A DNA stretch of 28,326 bases from a virus, in IMG/VR virus record IMGVR_UViG_3300030099_004531, positions 1 to 28,326 of that record; one strand, 5' to 3'. A program made the translations under genes and the position numbers. Positions 8,277 to 16,757 of this stretch are shown in pieces (the first letter of the stretch is position 1; the number at the start of each line of letters is the position of its first letter). Below the pieces are notes generated by a model. The model made no database searches. It had not been told where the DNA came from and saw only the letters and a program-made list of their open reading frames with translations.

Positions 8277-8543
8277 ATGCCGCAATTAAACAGTAGCCAA
8301 CTGGCGACAGCAAAACGCAAAGCATCAAAATTAGGAGTATCAGTAAAACTATCTACACGCAAAAATAAAAAATTAGATGTATTTAAAGGAGATAAGAAAG
8401 TAGCAAGTATTGGAGATAGTAGATACACAGATTTTATACAATCAGGAGATAAAGAGAAACGCAAAGCATACAAGGCAAGACACGCAAAGAATAGAGTAAA
8501 AGTAGGAACTGCTGGATATTATGCTGATAAGATATTATGGTAA
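8277..8543 (+). CDS. Small basic protein ending GYYADKILW
   Basis: An 88-residue, Lys-rich protein. The pattern of SxxxxxxAKRKASKLGV, then STRKNKKLDVFKGDKKVASIG, then DKEKRKAYKARHAKNR and the terminal GTAGYYADKILW matches, as I recall it, a family of small basic proteins shared by large DNA viruses and polinton-like viruses. I believe this family is a domain of unknown function, possibly a packaged DNA-binding or virion protein. The start is fixed by the TATA box that touches it. It is the last gene of the plus-strand cassette and converges with the gene at 8544, whose stop follows directly. Confidence 0.8.
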   Translation: MPQLNSSQLATAKRKASKLGVSVKLSTRKNKKLDVFKGDKKVASIGDSRYTDFIQSGDKEKRKAYKARHAKNRVKVGTAGYYADKILW

Positions 8544-8783
8544 TTAAAATTTAATATCAAAACTTGGAGTTGTGGAAACTGCGACTACCATTTTATACCC
8601 GTTCTTTAAGTTGTTTTTATGTTGATTATTCATATCCTTAAGATTACTTAAAGAACCTCTATCACTTAAAGAAGATGCTCTCTTCTTTACAACTTTATCG
8701 TGATACATATAATAGAATATATAATCACGGTCTCTTTCCGTGTGTTTATACATAGCAAACGGTTTTTTATTAGGTTCTATCAT
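8544..8783 (-). CDS. Small hypothetical protein
   Basis: A 79-residue basic protein with Tyr-rich YKHTERDRDYIFYYMYHD near the N-terminus and a Lys/Asn-rich second half. I do not recognise a family. The gene is supported by a TATATATAGTATATAATATA promoter that nearly reaches the ATG and by tight packing against both neighbours. It may be early, whereas the capsid genes just upstream on the same strand carry the late motif. Confidence 0.6.
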   Translation of the reverse strand: MIEPNKKPFAMYKHTERDRDYIFYYMYHDKVVKKRASSLSDRGSLSNLKDMNNQHKNNLKNGYKMVVAVSTTPSFDIKF

Positions 8784-8785
8784 AT

Positions 8786-8812
8786 TATATTATATACTAT
8801 ATATAACATAAT
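8786..8812 (-). promoter_or_regulatory. Early-type TATA promoter
   Basis: On the minus strand, TTATATATAGTATATAATAT precedes the ATG at 8783. It belongs to the early-type TATA class and lies in the short gap after the 491-residue capsid gene. Confidence 0.5.
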
Positions 8813-8827
8813 ATTTTATTTTTATAA

Positions 8828-10303
8828 TTAAAGTCCTGAAAGGAAGACAATACCATTTTTAAGTGTGAATGAGCGTTCAACCTCACCAAACACATACAAA
8901 TCAATAGCACCAAATTGTTCGTGAGTTCTTACCCTTTCAATCTGAAGTTCAACAGGGGCAGTTCCAACGGCTACACCACTACCAGCAACATTCGCTCGTG
9001 TAAGTTGGGTAGGGACACCAAGGTATTGGTATTCAGCAATAAGTTGTTTTTGTTCGTAATTTTCAATACTGTGGTCGGAGATAGATGGCTGTTGTGTTCC
9101 CGCAAGAGCATTACCTTGAATAGATGTTTCATTAGAATATTGATGAAGACCAACATTTAATGGGAGACCATATACTTGACCGATTTGGTCGTAATGTTGT
9201 GCGTCTCCATGTGTTCCAATAGGCATAGGATAGAGAGGACGATTATTAATTTTAACTTGAACGGTTTGTTCTCCTTGAGACGCTTGGGAGAAGTAGCGAC
9301 CAAGAATACCATTTCCTGAATTAGACCCATCAGTAGAAGCGGCTGAGCCAGTAGCACGGCGAGGAGTAGAAATAAGAAGGTTGCGGAGATTTTCTCCAAC
9401 CATACCTACAAGACGATTAACAGACTGGGTAGTAATATTACCAGCACCAGGGTCAGCCACAGCAGGTATATCAGATACGATGGAGACCACATCTGTATAT
9501 TCAAATGAAATACCACCTTCTGAGTTCATTTTATCGGTAAGGGCTTCCATAACACCGACTTCTCCTTCTGGTGTAGCATAGTATAGTAAATCAACAACAA
9601 GTTTGAGACTATCAGGTTCTATGAGATTACCAAGGGCAAATGTAGCACCTCGTTTGTAGCAGCAACGAGAACCAGCAACATCTTCAGACCATTGTAATTC
9701 TAAACTCCATGGGTCTCGGCATAATGAGAGAGGGAGTTGAAGACCAGCAAGGAATGATGGGAAGAGTTGGGATAGTTTAATTATGAATTCTGGCGATTTA
9801 TCATCTGGTAAGACACGATAAGGATTATCAACATTCGCTTCAGTTCGTGGGGCGTTATACTCAATCTGGGGTTGAGCCATATCTAATTTATATCTACCTT
9901 TCTGGGCTTCTACATCTTCGTTTGAAACCATAAAGCCATCAACACAACCGTGGCGGACACCATCTTTCTGGCTTCGTTCCTCAACAGTTTGGAAATGGCG
10001 TTTCAAAGTCATAAGGTGATTAGCATTATCAACACTCATAACTGCTTTATTTCCATTATACAGCACAGCCCTGCGGACACAGCCAAGAATACCAGCAGAA
10101 AGAGGTTGGAAGTTTTCAGCCGCTCCTGATTTTAATTTCATAGTAATGTATGCTCCATGATGGAGAATACCAGTTTGAGGTAATTTAAATCGGACTGAAC
10201 CATTAGAAGTTCCTACCGCTGTGGTGGGGCGAATTTGTCTGGTTTCTATTCTTTGGTTATTTCCGAGATTATCATCAACAGTTTGTCTTAAAGTAGCACT
10301 CAT
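8828..10303 (-). CDS. Major-capsid-like protein, paralogue A (491 aa)
   Basis: The N-terminal part (NQRIETRQIRP, then a VRFKLPQTGIL strand-like segment) and the alternating hydrophobic pattern fit a double-jelly-roll capsid protein, and the length suits that family. Residues about 174-208 contain LSQLFPSFLAGLQLPLSL followed by SLELQW. Near 260, KMNSEGGISFEY closely matches KVNSEGGLVYEY in paralogue C at 11899-13725, and the C-terminal part has YQYLGVPT versus YQYLNTP. These shared signatures show common ancestry. The protein probably forms hexon-like capsomers, alone or mixed with its paralogues. It is the last of three tandem genes in transcription order and has its own late motif. Confidence 0.8.
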   Translation of the reverse strand: MSATLRQTVDDNLGNNQRIETRQIRPTTAVGTSNGSVRFKLPQTGILHHGAYITMKLKSGAAENFQPLSAGILGCVRRAVLYNGNKAVMSVDNANHLMTLKRHFQTVEERSQKDGVRHGCVDGFMVSNEDVEAQKGRYKLDMAQPQIEYNAPRTEANVDNPYRVLPDDKSPEFIIKLSQLFPSFLAGLQLPLSLCRDPWSLELQWSEDVAGSRCCYKRGATFALGNLIEPDSLKLVVDLLYYATPEGEVGVMEALTDKMNSEGGISFEYTDVVSIVSDIPAVADPGAGNITTQSVNRLVGMVGENLRNLLISTPRRATGSAASTDGSNSGNGILGRYFSQASQGEQTVQVKINNRPLYPMPIGTHGDAQHYDQIGQVYGLPLNVGLHQYSNETSIQGNALAGTQQPSISDHSIENYEQKQLIAEYQYLGVPTQLTRANVAGSGVAVGTAPVELQIERVRTHEQFGAIDLYVFGEVERSFTLKNGIVFLSGL

Positions 10304-10324
10304 TTTATTATATAATAAAGATTA
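10304..10324 (-). promoter_or_regulatory. Late-type promoter motif
   Basis: Minus-strand TCTTTATTATATAATAAA directly abuts the ATG at 10303 with no untranslated spacer. The core is identical to those at 11819, 14941 and 18629. Confidence 0.85.
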
Positions 10325-10388
10325 GAAAATTTTTTTTTATAAAATTTTTTAATTAATTTAAATGAAATCCAAAACAAAAACCTTAAAT

Positions 10389-11819
10389 CTAAACACTTAC
10401 CGAAACTCCTTGGGGTGAGAAATTAACAGCAGCACGATGGAGGAAGTATGAATATAATCCATTCGGGGAATTACCATCAAGTTTGGAAGTTTGGCGTTCT
10501 GCGAATTGGCTGTTCTTAAAATCTACTGAGCCAGTTCCAGTTCCTAAACCGTCGTATCTTGTTCCTACACTAAATACTGTTCCATTGATTACATAGTTTC
10601 TTGCGGCTGGGAGGACACCATAATCATACACTTGCGGATTATTGTAATTATATTTTCCAGTCCAGGCTTGGTCGGTCATAACATTCTCGGAAATTGGACC
10701 TGCTAAAAGATGGGTAGTTCTCCTATAAGGTTTAATACTGTCTAAACTGTATCTAAATCGGAGGGCATCAAAAACAGGGTCTTGGTAAGCATCAGTTGTG
10801 GAGGCAGCAGCCGATGTAGGAGCATTCTTATCTTCATCAACAACAAAGTCAAGCGGGTAGAATACACCTCCTTTCTCAGTTGATGTGGTAGTGATTGGTG
10901 CTTTCCAAATTTGGTTGGGAGGAACAGTATTATCATTCCTTAATAGTTGAGTAGTTAAACTACTATTTTGGAGGTAGTTATTAATATTTGGAACAGGAAT
11001 GTTATTGTTAAATTGTGAGACCACAGCCCCTAAACCAAGGTTGTATCCATAAGTATTATCAGATGCTTGATTTACATTGTAGAGAGAAGTCCAAGAATTA
11101 TAGACAATAGTTCCTGTATCGGGTAAGTCTCTGTCGTCATTAGGAATAATGAATTGTCCTGTAAGAACAGGGTCAAGCATCTCTATGTATGAGCCACCAA
11201 GTGTTGCGGCATCAGCACCGAAGACGCTAAATACATCTGGTGAAAGTGTAAGAGATACACTCATACCACCAATACCACCACGATTAGAGAGATTAATATT
11301 GTCTCCTCTCATAAGGAAACCACAGAGGAGAGGCATACAAACCGAAAATGAGTATTCTTTACCTTTAGTTCCTGAGGCAAGATTACACATGCGTCCCTCA
11401 CATTTATCATTTGAGGTTGAACCTTGAAGAAACATAAGATTAGTAGAATAATCACCCCACGAGTTAGTCTGTTGAAGAACAGATGCGACAAGACGAGGAT
11501 AGTTGCGGATAGTCTCAATAGAAGCACCCGAGCCAGTTGTAAGGCTTACTGTGTTAAGTAAAGAGGCTGTTCCGTTGTTTGCGGATAATTGCGATTGAAA
11601 AGCAGGATTACCTGTAGCGTTCTGGTTATTGTTGGGGGCATCACCATCTCCTTTATACATTCTGACTTTACAGCACAACCTTAATGAAGAGGTGTCTAAT
11701 AGTTTGTTGGTGGCGGCGAAATCAAACCTAATTACAGGATTGCCCTGTGAATAACTAAAATTCCCATCATTTGTTCTATTGATTGAGGCAATAACGAAGC
11801 GTTCAGTTCTTAAACTCAT
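10389..11819 (-). CDS. Major-capsid-like protein, paralogue B (476 aa)
   Basis: This is the most divergent of the three capsid-like proteins. It opens with a short basic/hydrophobic segment (SLRTERFVIASINRT), then YSQGNPVIRFDFAATNKLLD and SLRLCCKVRMYKG, the same order of strand-like segments as its neighbours. Residues about 157-199 (FSVCMPLLCGFL, then GGIGGMSVSLTLSPDVFSVF) align with VLPLYFSGIF and LEIRITLRTA of paralogue C. The NSEGG signature of the other two is missing. The length, the position between the other two and the identical late motif support a virion protein. It could be a minor capsomer subunit or penton-proximal form rather than the principal hexon. Confidence 0.75.
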   Translation of the reverse strand: MSLRTERFVIASINRTNDGNFSYSQGNPVIRFDFAATNKLLDTSSLRLCCKVRMYKGDGDAPNNNQNATGNPAFQSQLSANNGTASLLNTVSLTTGSGASIETIRNYPRLVASVLQQTNSWGDYSTNLMFLQGSTSNDKCEGRMCNLASGTKGKEYSFSVCMPLLCGFLMRGDNINLSNRGGIGGMSVSLTLSPDVFSVFGADAATLGGSYIEMLDPVLTGQFIIPNDDRDLPDTGTIVYNSWTSLYNVNQASDNTYGYNLGLGAVVSQFNNNIPVPNINNYLQNSSLTTQLLRNDNTVPPNQIWKAPITTTSTEKGGVFYPLDFVVDEDKNAPTSAAASTTDAYQDPVFDALRFRYSLDSIKPYRRTTHLLAGPISENVMTDQAWTGKYNYNNPQVYDYGVLPAARNYVINGTVFSVGTRYDGLGTGTGSVDFKNSQFAERQTSKLDGNSPNGLYSYFLHRAAVNFSPQGVSVSV

Positions 11820-11841
11820 TTTTATTATATAATAAAGATTA
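11820..11841 (-). promoter_or_regulatory. Late-type promoter motif
   Basis: Minus-strand TCTTTATTATATAATAAA is separated from the ATG at 11819 by a single extra A. Immediately upstream lies a perfect 20-bp palindrome (11839-11858). Confidence 0.85.
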
Positions 11842-11858
11842 GAAAAAATTTTTTCTAA
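11839..11858. terminator. Perfect AT palindrome between capsid genes
   Basis: TTAGAAAAAATTTTTTCTAA is a perfect 20-bp palindrome between the end of the paralogue C gene and the start of paralogue B. It could act as an RNA 3'-end signal for the upstream gene or be part of the late promoter. The role is inferred from position only. Confidence 0.4.
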
Positions 11859-11898
11859 TTTTTATTTTAAATTTTTTTATGATTTAACCTAAATCTAT

Positions 11899-13725
11899 TT
11901 AATAAATTACTTGAATTCCATCAGGTTTGATTACAACTCTACGGATATGGGACATCTGTGCGAACCATTGTTTTTGGACTTTAGGTGTGTTAAGATATTG
12001 GTAATTAACTCTGATTTCATTACTCTTAGCATCATAAGAGTGATTGTCTGTGGAAAGTCTGCGTCCAGCGGTAAAATGTGCGTGAAAGTTTCTTAAATCA
12101 TTAACCTTAATATCACCTCTTTCCATAGCCTTTTCTGCTTCTTGGACGGCTACATCGTTCCATGCTTCAAGACCACCATCTGCTGCGGTATTACTGCGGA
12201 GGCATTCAATTGGGAGGTCAGGGGCAAGAGTGTTATTAAGTAAGAACTGATAATTTTGAAGACTATCTTGAGGAGCATCAAGAGCAGAGTTCTGAAATTC
12301 TTGTCCTCCAACACCGAAAGAAGAGCGAACAGGGTTAATCACAAGAGATTTGGCTCGGGCTTCAAGTGTAGGAATGAGTAGAGATGTTCTGGGTGCTTGA
12401 TTGTCTTGGAGGCGGTATAAATTCCAAGAAGAATATTCATAAACAAGACCACCTTCGCTATTGACTTTCGCCATCATAGCCTCCGAAAATTCAGGTGGGG
12501 TCATAACAGTTCCTATAACCATTTCTACATCATTCAATTCAAATGTAAGTGAGGGTGTAATGGCGACAGTTCCAAGACCAGTAGTAGTAGAAAGAAGAGC
12601 AGCAGCATCACCAGTTGCTTCGGCAATATTTGCTCCACCACGGTTTCCAAGACATTGATTAGCAACAGCGGCATCATCACCAACAGCGACAGGAACATTA
12701 TTGAATAGGAGTTCAACATTATTAGGAGCAGCGGCAGCCAACTGAATACCAGTAATCACACCAAGATTAACATAAGTATTAGCAGGAGCATCTGCTTTGT
12801 AAATAAACTGTTGTCCTACAAGGAGTGGGAGTTGTTCTAAACTATTAACACCACGAGCATTAGCAGGAAGAGCAACATTATCAGTTCTCATAAGTTCAAC
12901 ACTATTAACATTTGTTCCTGCTACAATACCAGTAGCAGCACCAGCATTATTTACATTAGCAATTGCGTATGCTCTTTGTATGGAACTATCAGCACCAAAT
13001 TCTTGAAGATTACCAGCGGCAGCCTGTGCGTTGCTGTCGTAAGGTCTGGGGTAATTGGCTGGAAGAGTTCCAACAGCATAGCCATATTCACCAAAGGCAC
13101 GGATTGCTTCCGCCGCAGTCCTTAATGTGATGCGGATTTCAAGACCATCAGAAGCCATAAGAGACCATATACGGTTTGAATTAAAAATTCCAGAAAAGTA
13201 AAGAGGGAGGACACATTCTACATCACGGTATTCACAACCTACATTATTAGCATCACGATTGGTTGAAGATACTTCCCAAAAATTTGAAAGAAGACCATTA
13301 TTGTTTCCTGATACTGGTTCTCTTGAGAGTGTTGAGGCTACACCACCAAAACCTTCTGTAAGCACTCTGCGTCCATGAGTTGATTTATCATTATCAAATC
13401 TGGAATACATAGCCATAAATTCGGCGACACCTTGAATGCTCTCTAAATGAACTGCGTTTAGCCCACTATAAATATCAACTCTTTCAAATAATGAATATGC
13501 TCCTGCTGCTCCATCAAGTCCCGCACAGAAAGGCATTCCCCCTGTATCTTTGATTGAGACCCTAAATCTTAAAAAACTTTCTAAGGGGTTCATATTACCT
13601 AATCCTGGACTAATCTTAATGATTACTTGGTCTTGCGGATTGTATTGGGTCTGGCGTTCGGACAAAACTGACTTAGCAATAGTCGGCATATTAAGCGATT
13701 GTTTGTTATTAGCAGATGAATACAT
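11899..13725 (-). CDS. Major-capsid-like protein, paralogue C (608 aa)
   Basis: This is the longest of three tandem capsid-like proteins. After a short tail it has QTQYNPQDQVIIKISPGLGN, then ESFLRFRVSIKDTGG and FERVDIYSGLNAVHLESIQG. That is the strand order expected at the start of a double-jelly-roll capsid protein. Residues about 165-212 include CVLPLYFSGIFNSN and LEIRITLRTA. KVNSEGGLVYEY near residue 421 matches paralogue A. The extra length relative to A and B is an Asn/Ala/Gly-rich region around residues 225-385, probably a surface loop or tower. It is a strong candidate for the principal or largest capsid subunit. The order on the minus strand is C, B, A, each with its own late motif. 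Confidence 0.8.
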   Translation of the reverse strand: MYSSANNKQSLNMPTIAKSVLSERQTQYNPQDQVIIKISPGLGNMNPLESFLRFRVSIKDTGGMPFCAGLDGAAGAYSLFERVDIYSGLNAVHLESIQGVAEFMAMYSRFDNDKSTHGRRVLTEGFGGVASTLSREPVSGNNNGLLSNFWEVSSTNRDANNVGCEYRDVECVLPLYFSGIFNSNRIWSLMASDGLEIRITLRTAAEAIRAFGEYGYAVGTLPANYPRPYDSNAQAAAGNLQEFGADSSIQRAYAIANVNNAGAATGIVAGTNVNSVELMRTDNVALPANARGVNSLEQLPLLVGQQFIYKADAPANTYVNLGVITGIQLAAAAPNNVELLFNNVPVAVGDDAAVANQCLGNRGGANIAEATGDAAALLSTTTGLGTVAITPSLTFELNDVEMVIGTVMTPPEFSEAMMAKVNSEGGLVYEYSSWNLYRLQDNQAPRTSLLIPTLEARAKSLVINPVRSSFGVGGQEFQNSALDAPQDSLQNYQFLLNNTLAPDLPIECLRSNTAADGGLEAWNDVAVQEAEKAMERGDIKVNDLRNFHAHFTAGRRLSTDNHSYDAKSNEIRVNYQYLNTPKVQKQWFAQMSHIRRVVIKPDGIQVIY

Positions 13726-13746
13726 TTTATTATATAATAAAGAAAG
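13726..13746 (-). promoter_or_regulatory. Late-type promoter motif
   Basis: Minus-strand TCTTTATTATATAATAAA abuts the ATG at 13725. The 5' flank is CTT rather than the TAA seen at most other copies. Confidence 0.85.
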
Positions 13747-13751
13747 AAAAT

Positions 13752-13780
13752 TATTTTTATTAAATTTTTTAATAAAAATA
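13752..13780. terminator. Perfect 13-bp AT hairpin downstream of the 379-aa gene
   Basis: The arms TATTTTTATTAAA (13752-13764) and TTTAATAAAAATA (13768-13780) are perfectly complementary with a 3-nt loop. It lies 22 bp past the stop of the Ala/Gly-rich gene and just upstream of the paralogue C promoter. Mimivirus mRNAs end at palindromic hairpins of this size, so a similar 3'-end signal is plausible here. Confidence 0.55.
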
Positions 13781-13801
13781 AATCTTAAAGTTTAAATTAA
13801 A

Positions 13802-14941
13802 TTAAAATGTGGAAATATGTCCTGAATTGTGATTTCTGGTAGTATCAAAAACTGGAATGGCTACAGATGCGTTGAGACTTGGGTTGGTTCTCCCAAATGA
13901 TGTTGGTGGATTTACAGGGTCAGAAGCGGCGGCTTTTTGTTCCTCTTTACCTTCTTGATATTGTTGAACCCCTTGAACTACGCCATAAGCCAATAAACCT
14001 AAATCAATAGCCTCTCCTAAAAATGGCGTGGCTTGTAATGCTAAATCGGCAACAAAACTTCTTTCAGCAAGACCTTCAACTCCACCCGCTGCGGCTTCCA
14101 TGGCTTCACCACCTGCTGATGCTAAACGGCTCATCAATCCTTCAGATGCTTCACCTTCTGCTGCTGCTCCTGCTCCTCCAATAGTTCCTTCCTCAACTGC
14201 TGTGGCGGCATCTTCTGCTCCTGCGGCTCTTAATCTTGCGGCAGCACCACCTGGACCACTATCAACACCGTGTCTTACTTGTTCTAAATCTCTAAGACGA
14301 TTAGCATCACCTCCTTCCATCATCTCAATTTCTCCACCACCTACAGCAACAGGGGCATCACCCATCGCCTGTCCTACTCTTGCCTTCATTGATGAAAGCA
14401 TACCGTGTCCTACAGTTTCCATTTGGGCTGCGGCATCTCCTGCTCCTGCTCTCAATAATGGTTCGGCTTCATCTGCTTCAGCAGCAAGACCTGGTTCGTC
14501 CATTTCCATATTTTGACCTGGGGCAGCATCACGGTCTCCTCCTGCTGCTCGTTGTTCTCCATCACGAACACCAGCACCCTGACCTACACGGTCAAGTGCT
14601 TCACCTTCATCACCTTCAGCAACTTGTTCTTCTTCTGCTTCCTCAGGATTACCATAATGTTTGGCGTATGTTTTTTTAACTGCTCCCAAAACTTTTTTAC
14701 CACCCTGTATAGCGGCAAGACCAGCCGTTCCTAAACCAACTGCCTGTCCTATCATACTCTCACCTTGAGCGATATTGAATGCGGCTTTACCCACATCTAA
14801 TGTTTTTTTTGTGTTCTCTCTATCGGCTTCAGTTTGGTATTTTTGTATCCAATCTTGCTGTAAATTTCCTTCCATAGAACCAATCGCTGAGGCTAATCCA
14901 CCAGCCTGTTGTAAATATCTATCGTATGCGGTTGAACTCAT
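13802..14941 (-). CDS. Ala/Gly-rich virion protein
   Basis: A 379-residue protein. The N-terminal 95 residues are helical-looking, with small-residue runs such as GQAVGLGTAGLAAIQGGKK. Residues about 110-280 are Ala/Gly/Glu-rich low-complexity sequence. A hydrophobic, amphipathic segment (LALQATPFLGEAIDLGLLAY) lies near residue 305. The C-terminus ends in a short extended peptide (FDTTRNHNSGHISTF). This pattern is reminiscent of internal membrane-active or cementing proteins of adenovirus-like virions. That is an analogy, not a recognised homology. The late motif at its start and the position between the ATPase and capsid genes support a virion role. Confidence 0.75.
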   Translation of the reverse strand: MSSTAYDRYLQQAGGLASAIGSMEGNLQQDWIQKYQTEADRENTKKTLDVGKAAFNIAQGESMIGQAVGLGTAGLAAIQGGKKVLGAVKKTYAKHYGNPEEAEEEQVAEGDEGEALDRVGQGAGVRDGEQRAAGGDRDAAPGQNMEMDEPGLAAEADEAEPLLRAGAGDAAAQMETVGHGMLSSMKARVGQAMGDAPVAVGGGEIEMMEGGDANRLRDLEQVRHGVDSGPGGAAARLRAAGAEDAATAVEEGTIGGAGAAAEGEASEGLMSRLASAGGEAMEAAAGGVEGLAERSFVADLALQATPFLGEAIDLGLLAYGVVQGVQQYQEGKEEQKAAASDPVNPPTSFGRTNPSLNASVAIPVFDTTRNHNSGHISTF

Positions 14942-14962
14942 TTTATTATATAATAAAGATTA
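14942..14962 (-). promoter_or_regulatory. Late-type promoter motif
   Basis: Minus-strand TCTTTATTATATAATAAA abuts the ATG at 14941. Confidence 0.85.
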
Positions 14963-14975
14963 GAAAAAAATATTA

Positions 14976-15791
14976 TTATTCGTTTTCTATATTTTCTTCA
15001 ATTGTTTCTTCAACACTTTCATTGTCGGAATGCTCTGGATTTCCACCTTCTCGTGGATACAATTTTTCGTTAAAATTTTTATATGCTTCGCATGGTGTCC
15101 TATCCATCTTTAAGTAAAGAAAACAAAATGGTTCGCTGGTTGCGTAATTCCAAATATCCTCAAAATTTTCTTCACCACCAAATGCGTCAGCCATTTCTTC
15201 AATAATACTTTCTCTCTCTTTTTTATTTTTAATTCCACCTATAAGCCAATCAGTTGTATTATTTCTGATAATAGGACTTAGACTACGGAATTTTTGTGTT
15301 GAGAAGCCAACAAAACTGGCTTTCTGGCTATAATGACGAAATCTTGAAGCAAGGAAAACCAAGGCACTATTTCGCTTTAAATCAACACAATCATCAGCCA
15401 TGATAGAATATGAGCCTCTTTCTTCCAAAGGTTGGCTTTCCTGATATTTACAAATTTTATAAATTATATCATCACTATATTCATCATAACAAGTATTATC
15501 ATATAAGTCTCGTATAAATCTCATAGACTTATCAGAATAAATTGTTGGAGAGATAAAGAAACTTGTATCAAAACAATCTTTAAAAAATTCAGGTCTCATA
15601 AACAAATTATTTATTAAAACAGTTTTACCACTACGGATAGAAGCAACAATTCCCATTAATGCTCCTTTCTTGATGTCTGGAAGATTGGGGTGTAAATCTT
15701 TCTTTAACTGGTTCTTCGTGTTAATCTCCTCATCAACCAAAGGTAATATAGTAAGGTCATCACTTTTCATTTCCTTCTTTTTCTTAGGCAT
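14976..15791 (-). CDS. A32-type (FtsK/HerA superfamily) DNA-packaging ATPase
   Basis: A 271-residue ATPase. Walker A is ASIRSGKT (residues 50-57, in GIVASIRSGKTVLINNLF) and Walker B is SIMADD (about 129-134). The sensor-like region SFVGFSTQKF is followed by RNNTTDWLIGG. Length and motif order fit the genome-packaging ATPases of nucleocytoplasmic viruses, virophages and polinton-like viruses, which pump DNA into preformed capsids. The extreme C-terminus is acidic (SDNESVEETIEENIENE) and the N-terminus basic (MPKKKKEMK). The late motif and the position beside the capsid genes agree with this role. It is one of the best markers in the window for classification. Confidence 0.92.
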   Translation of the reverse strand: MPKKKKEMKSDDLTILPLVDEEINTKNQLKKDLHPNLPDIKKGALMGIVASIRSGKTVLINNLFMRPEFFKDCFDTSFFISPTIYSDKSMRFIRDLYDNTCYDEYSDDIIYKICKYQESQPLEERGSYSIMADDCVDLKRNSALVFLASRFRHYSQKASFVGFSTQKFRSLSPIIRNNTTDWLIGGIKNKKERESIIEEMADAFGGEENFEDIWNYATSEPFCFLYLKMDRTPCEAYKNFNEKLYPREGGNPEHSDNESVEETIEENIENE

Positions 15792-15815
15792 ATTATTTAT
15801 TATAGGTAAAGATTA
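15792..15815 (-). promoter_or_regulatory. Late-type promoter motif (variant)
   Basis: Minus-strand AATCTTTACCTATAATAAA followed by TAAT precedes the ATG at 15791. It shares the TAC-TATAATAAATAA form with the giant structural gene's promoter at 7302-7325, which defines a second late sub-class. Confidence 0.7.
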
Positions 15816-15840
15816 TTTTTTTATTTATTATACACTAAAT

Positions 15841-16671
15841 TTAGATAAACATATCGTCCCAAGGGTTATGTGGCTTGGGAGCAGATTGTGGGTTGAGATT
15901 AGGTAATTTAGGTTGCTTCTTTTGACCCGCTCTCAATGGTTGTCTGCGTTGCTGCGGTTGGGGTATTGGAATGGGTTGAGATGGTGGTGGTCGTGGCTTA
16001 GGCTCGGCTACTGGTGATTGAACTGAACTGCGTCCTCCAAACAATTCACGAAATTGATTTATCTCTGCTATACTATATGTCCGTTCTCTGGGTTGAGGGG
16101 CTGCTACTTCTCTTACTGAGTGTTGTCTTTTTATTTTCGGAGGACTTGGGGGAGCAGATGGCTCTTCTTTCGGCACAGGCGTATCTATTGTCGTTTCATC
16201 AATCACGACCACTTTTCCTTTGGTCTCCTTAGGTTTCTCTACTACTTCCATTTGTATTTCTTTTTTATCAGGTATTTTTTTGGCTGCTGCTGCCGCTTTG
16301 GCTTCTCTTACGGCTTTTGCTTTGGCTGAACTGGCGGCTCTTGCTTTGGCTAATGCTTCTTTTCTTTTTTCAGTTAATTCAGGTTTCTTTCTGGGTGTCT
16401 TATCTTTTCCACGCTGTCCTGGTGCTTTTCTACCATTTTTGGCTCTCCAATCCTTAGCATCTACATCATCTAAAAGTTTTTTTGCTGGTTTAAACATTTC
16501 CTGTGATACTTCTTCAACTGCTTCTTCTGACGGCATAGGCGTATCTAAACCAAAGTCTGAAGGGTCGGCTTCATCTTTGGGTTCAGGACTTGGAGGTGGT
16601 GGGGGTGGAATGGCGGTGTCTGGTAGGAAGTCGGCTGCTCCCTTTTCATCGGCAAACAAATTGTGGCTCAT
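15841..16671 (-). CDS. Disordered Pro/Lys/Ala-rich protein
   Basis: A 276-residue protein with no globular domain apparent. It has poly-Pro (IPPPPPPSPEP) near residue 21 and acidic segments in the first 70 residues. A Lys/Ala helix-forming stretch follows (EKRKEALAKARAASSAKAKA, about residues 100-120), then Pro/Gln-rich sequence. The conserved-looking C-terminal peptide is NPWDDMFI. KRxEALAKAR stretches recur in proteins of large DNA viruses, but I do not recognise an orthologue. The basic middle could bind DNA, and the C-terminal peptide could dock on a partner. Its promoter is TATA-like (GATATATATAAAAGACT) rather than the standard late motif, which is unusual inside the virion block. Confidence 0.7.
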   Translation of the reverse strand: MSHNLFADEKGAADFLPDTAIPPPPPPSPEPKDEADPSDFGLDTPMPSEEAVEEVSQEMFKPAKKLLDDVDAKDWRAKNGRKAPGQRGKDKTPRKKPELTEKRKEALAKARAASSAKAKAVREAKAAAAAKKIPDKKEIQMEVVEKPKETKGKVVVIDETTIDTPVPKEEPSAPPSPPKIKRQHSVREVAAPQPRERTYSIAEINQFRELFGGRSSVQSPVAEPKPRPPPSQPIPIPQPQQRRQPLRAGQKKQPKLPNLNPQSAPKPHNPWDDMFI

Positions 16672-16690
16672 AGTCTTTTATATATATCTG
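16672..16690 (-). promoter_or_regulatory. TATA-like promoter inside the virion block
   Basis: On the minus strand, CAGATATATATAAAAGACT precedes the ATG at 16671. It is closer to the early TATA class than to the late motif of the neighbouring genes. Confidence 0.5.
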
Positions 16691-16700
16691 AGAAAAATAA

Positions 16701-16729
16701 TTTTTTATAGAAACTCATTCTATAAAAAA
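16701..16729. terminator. Perfect 12-bp AT hairpin downstream of the 623-aa gene
   Basis: The arms TTTTTTATAGAA (16701-16712) and TTCTATAAAAAA (16718-16729) are perfectly complementary with a 5-nt loop. It lies 29 bp past the stop of the minus-strand structural gene at 16758-18629. A transcript 3'-end or polyadenylation hairpin is the simplest reading. Confidence 0.6.
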
Positions 16730-16757
16730 CTAAAATAAAATCTATAAATTCCTTAAA

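Noticed and set aside
8457-8478. AAGCATACAAGGCAAG inside the small basic gene considered as an additional iteron
   Set aside because: It lies in a conserved coding segment (KAYKAR) as a single copy without an inverted partner, so it is probably coincidental.
14028-14516. 162-codon plus-strand frame
   Set aside because: It is the mirror of the Ala/Gly-rich gene; its Ala/Ser/Pro composition is the expected antisense of GCN/GGN codons, and no promoter motif precedes it.
16220-16738. 172-codon plus-strand frame antisense to the disordered protein
   Set aside because: It is a mirror of Lys/Ala/Pro-rich codons, begins inside the other gene and has no TATA box at its start.
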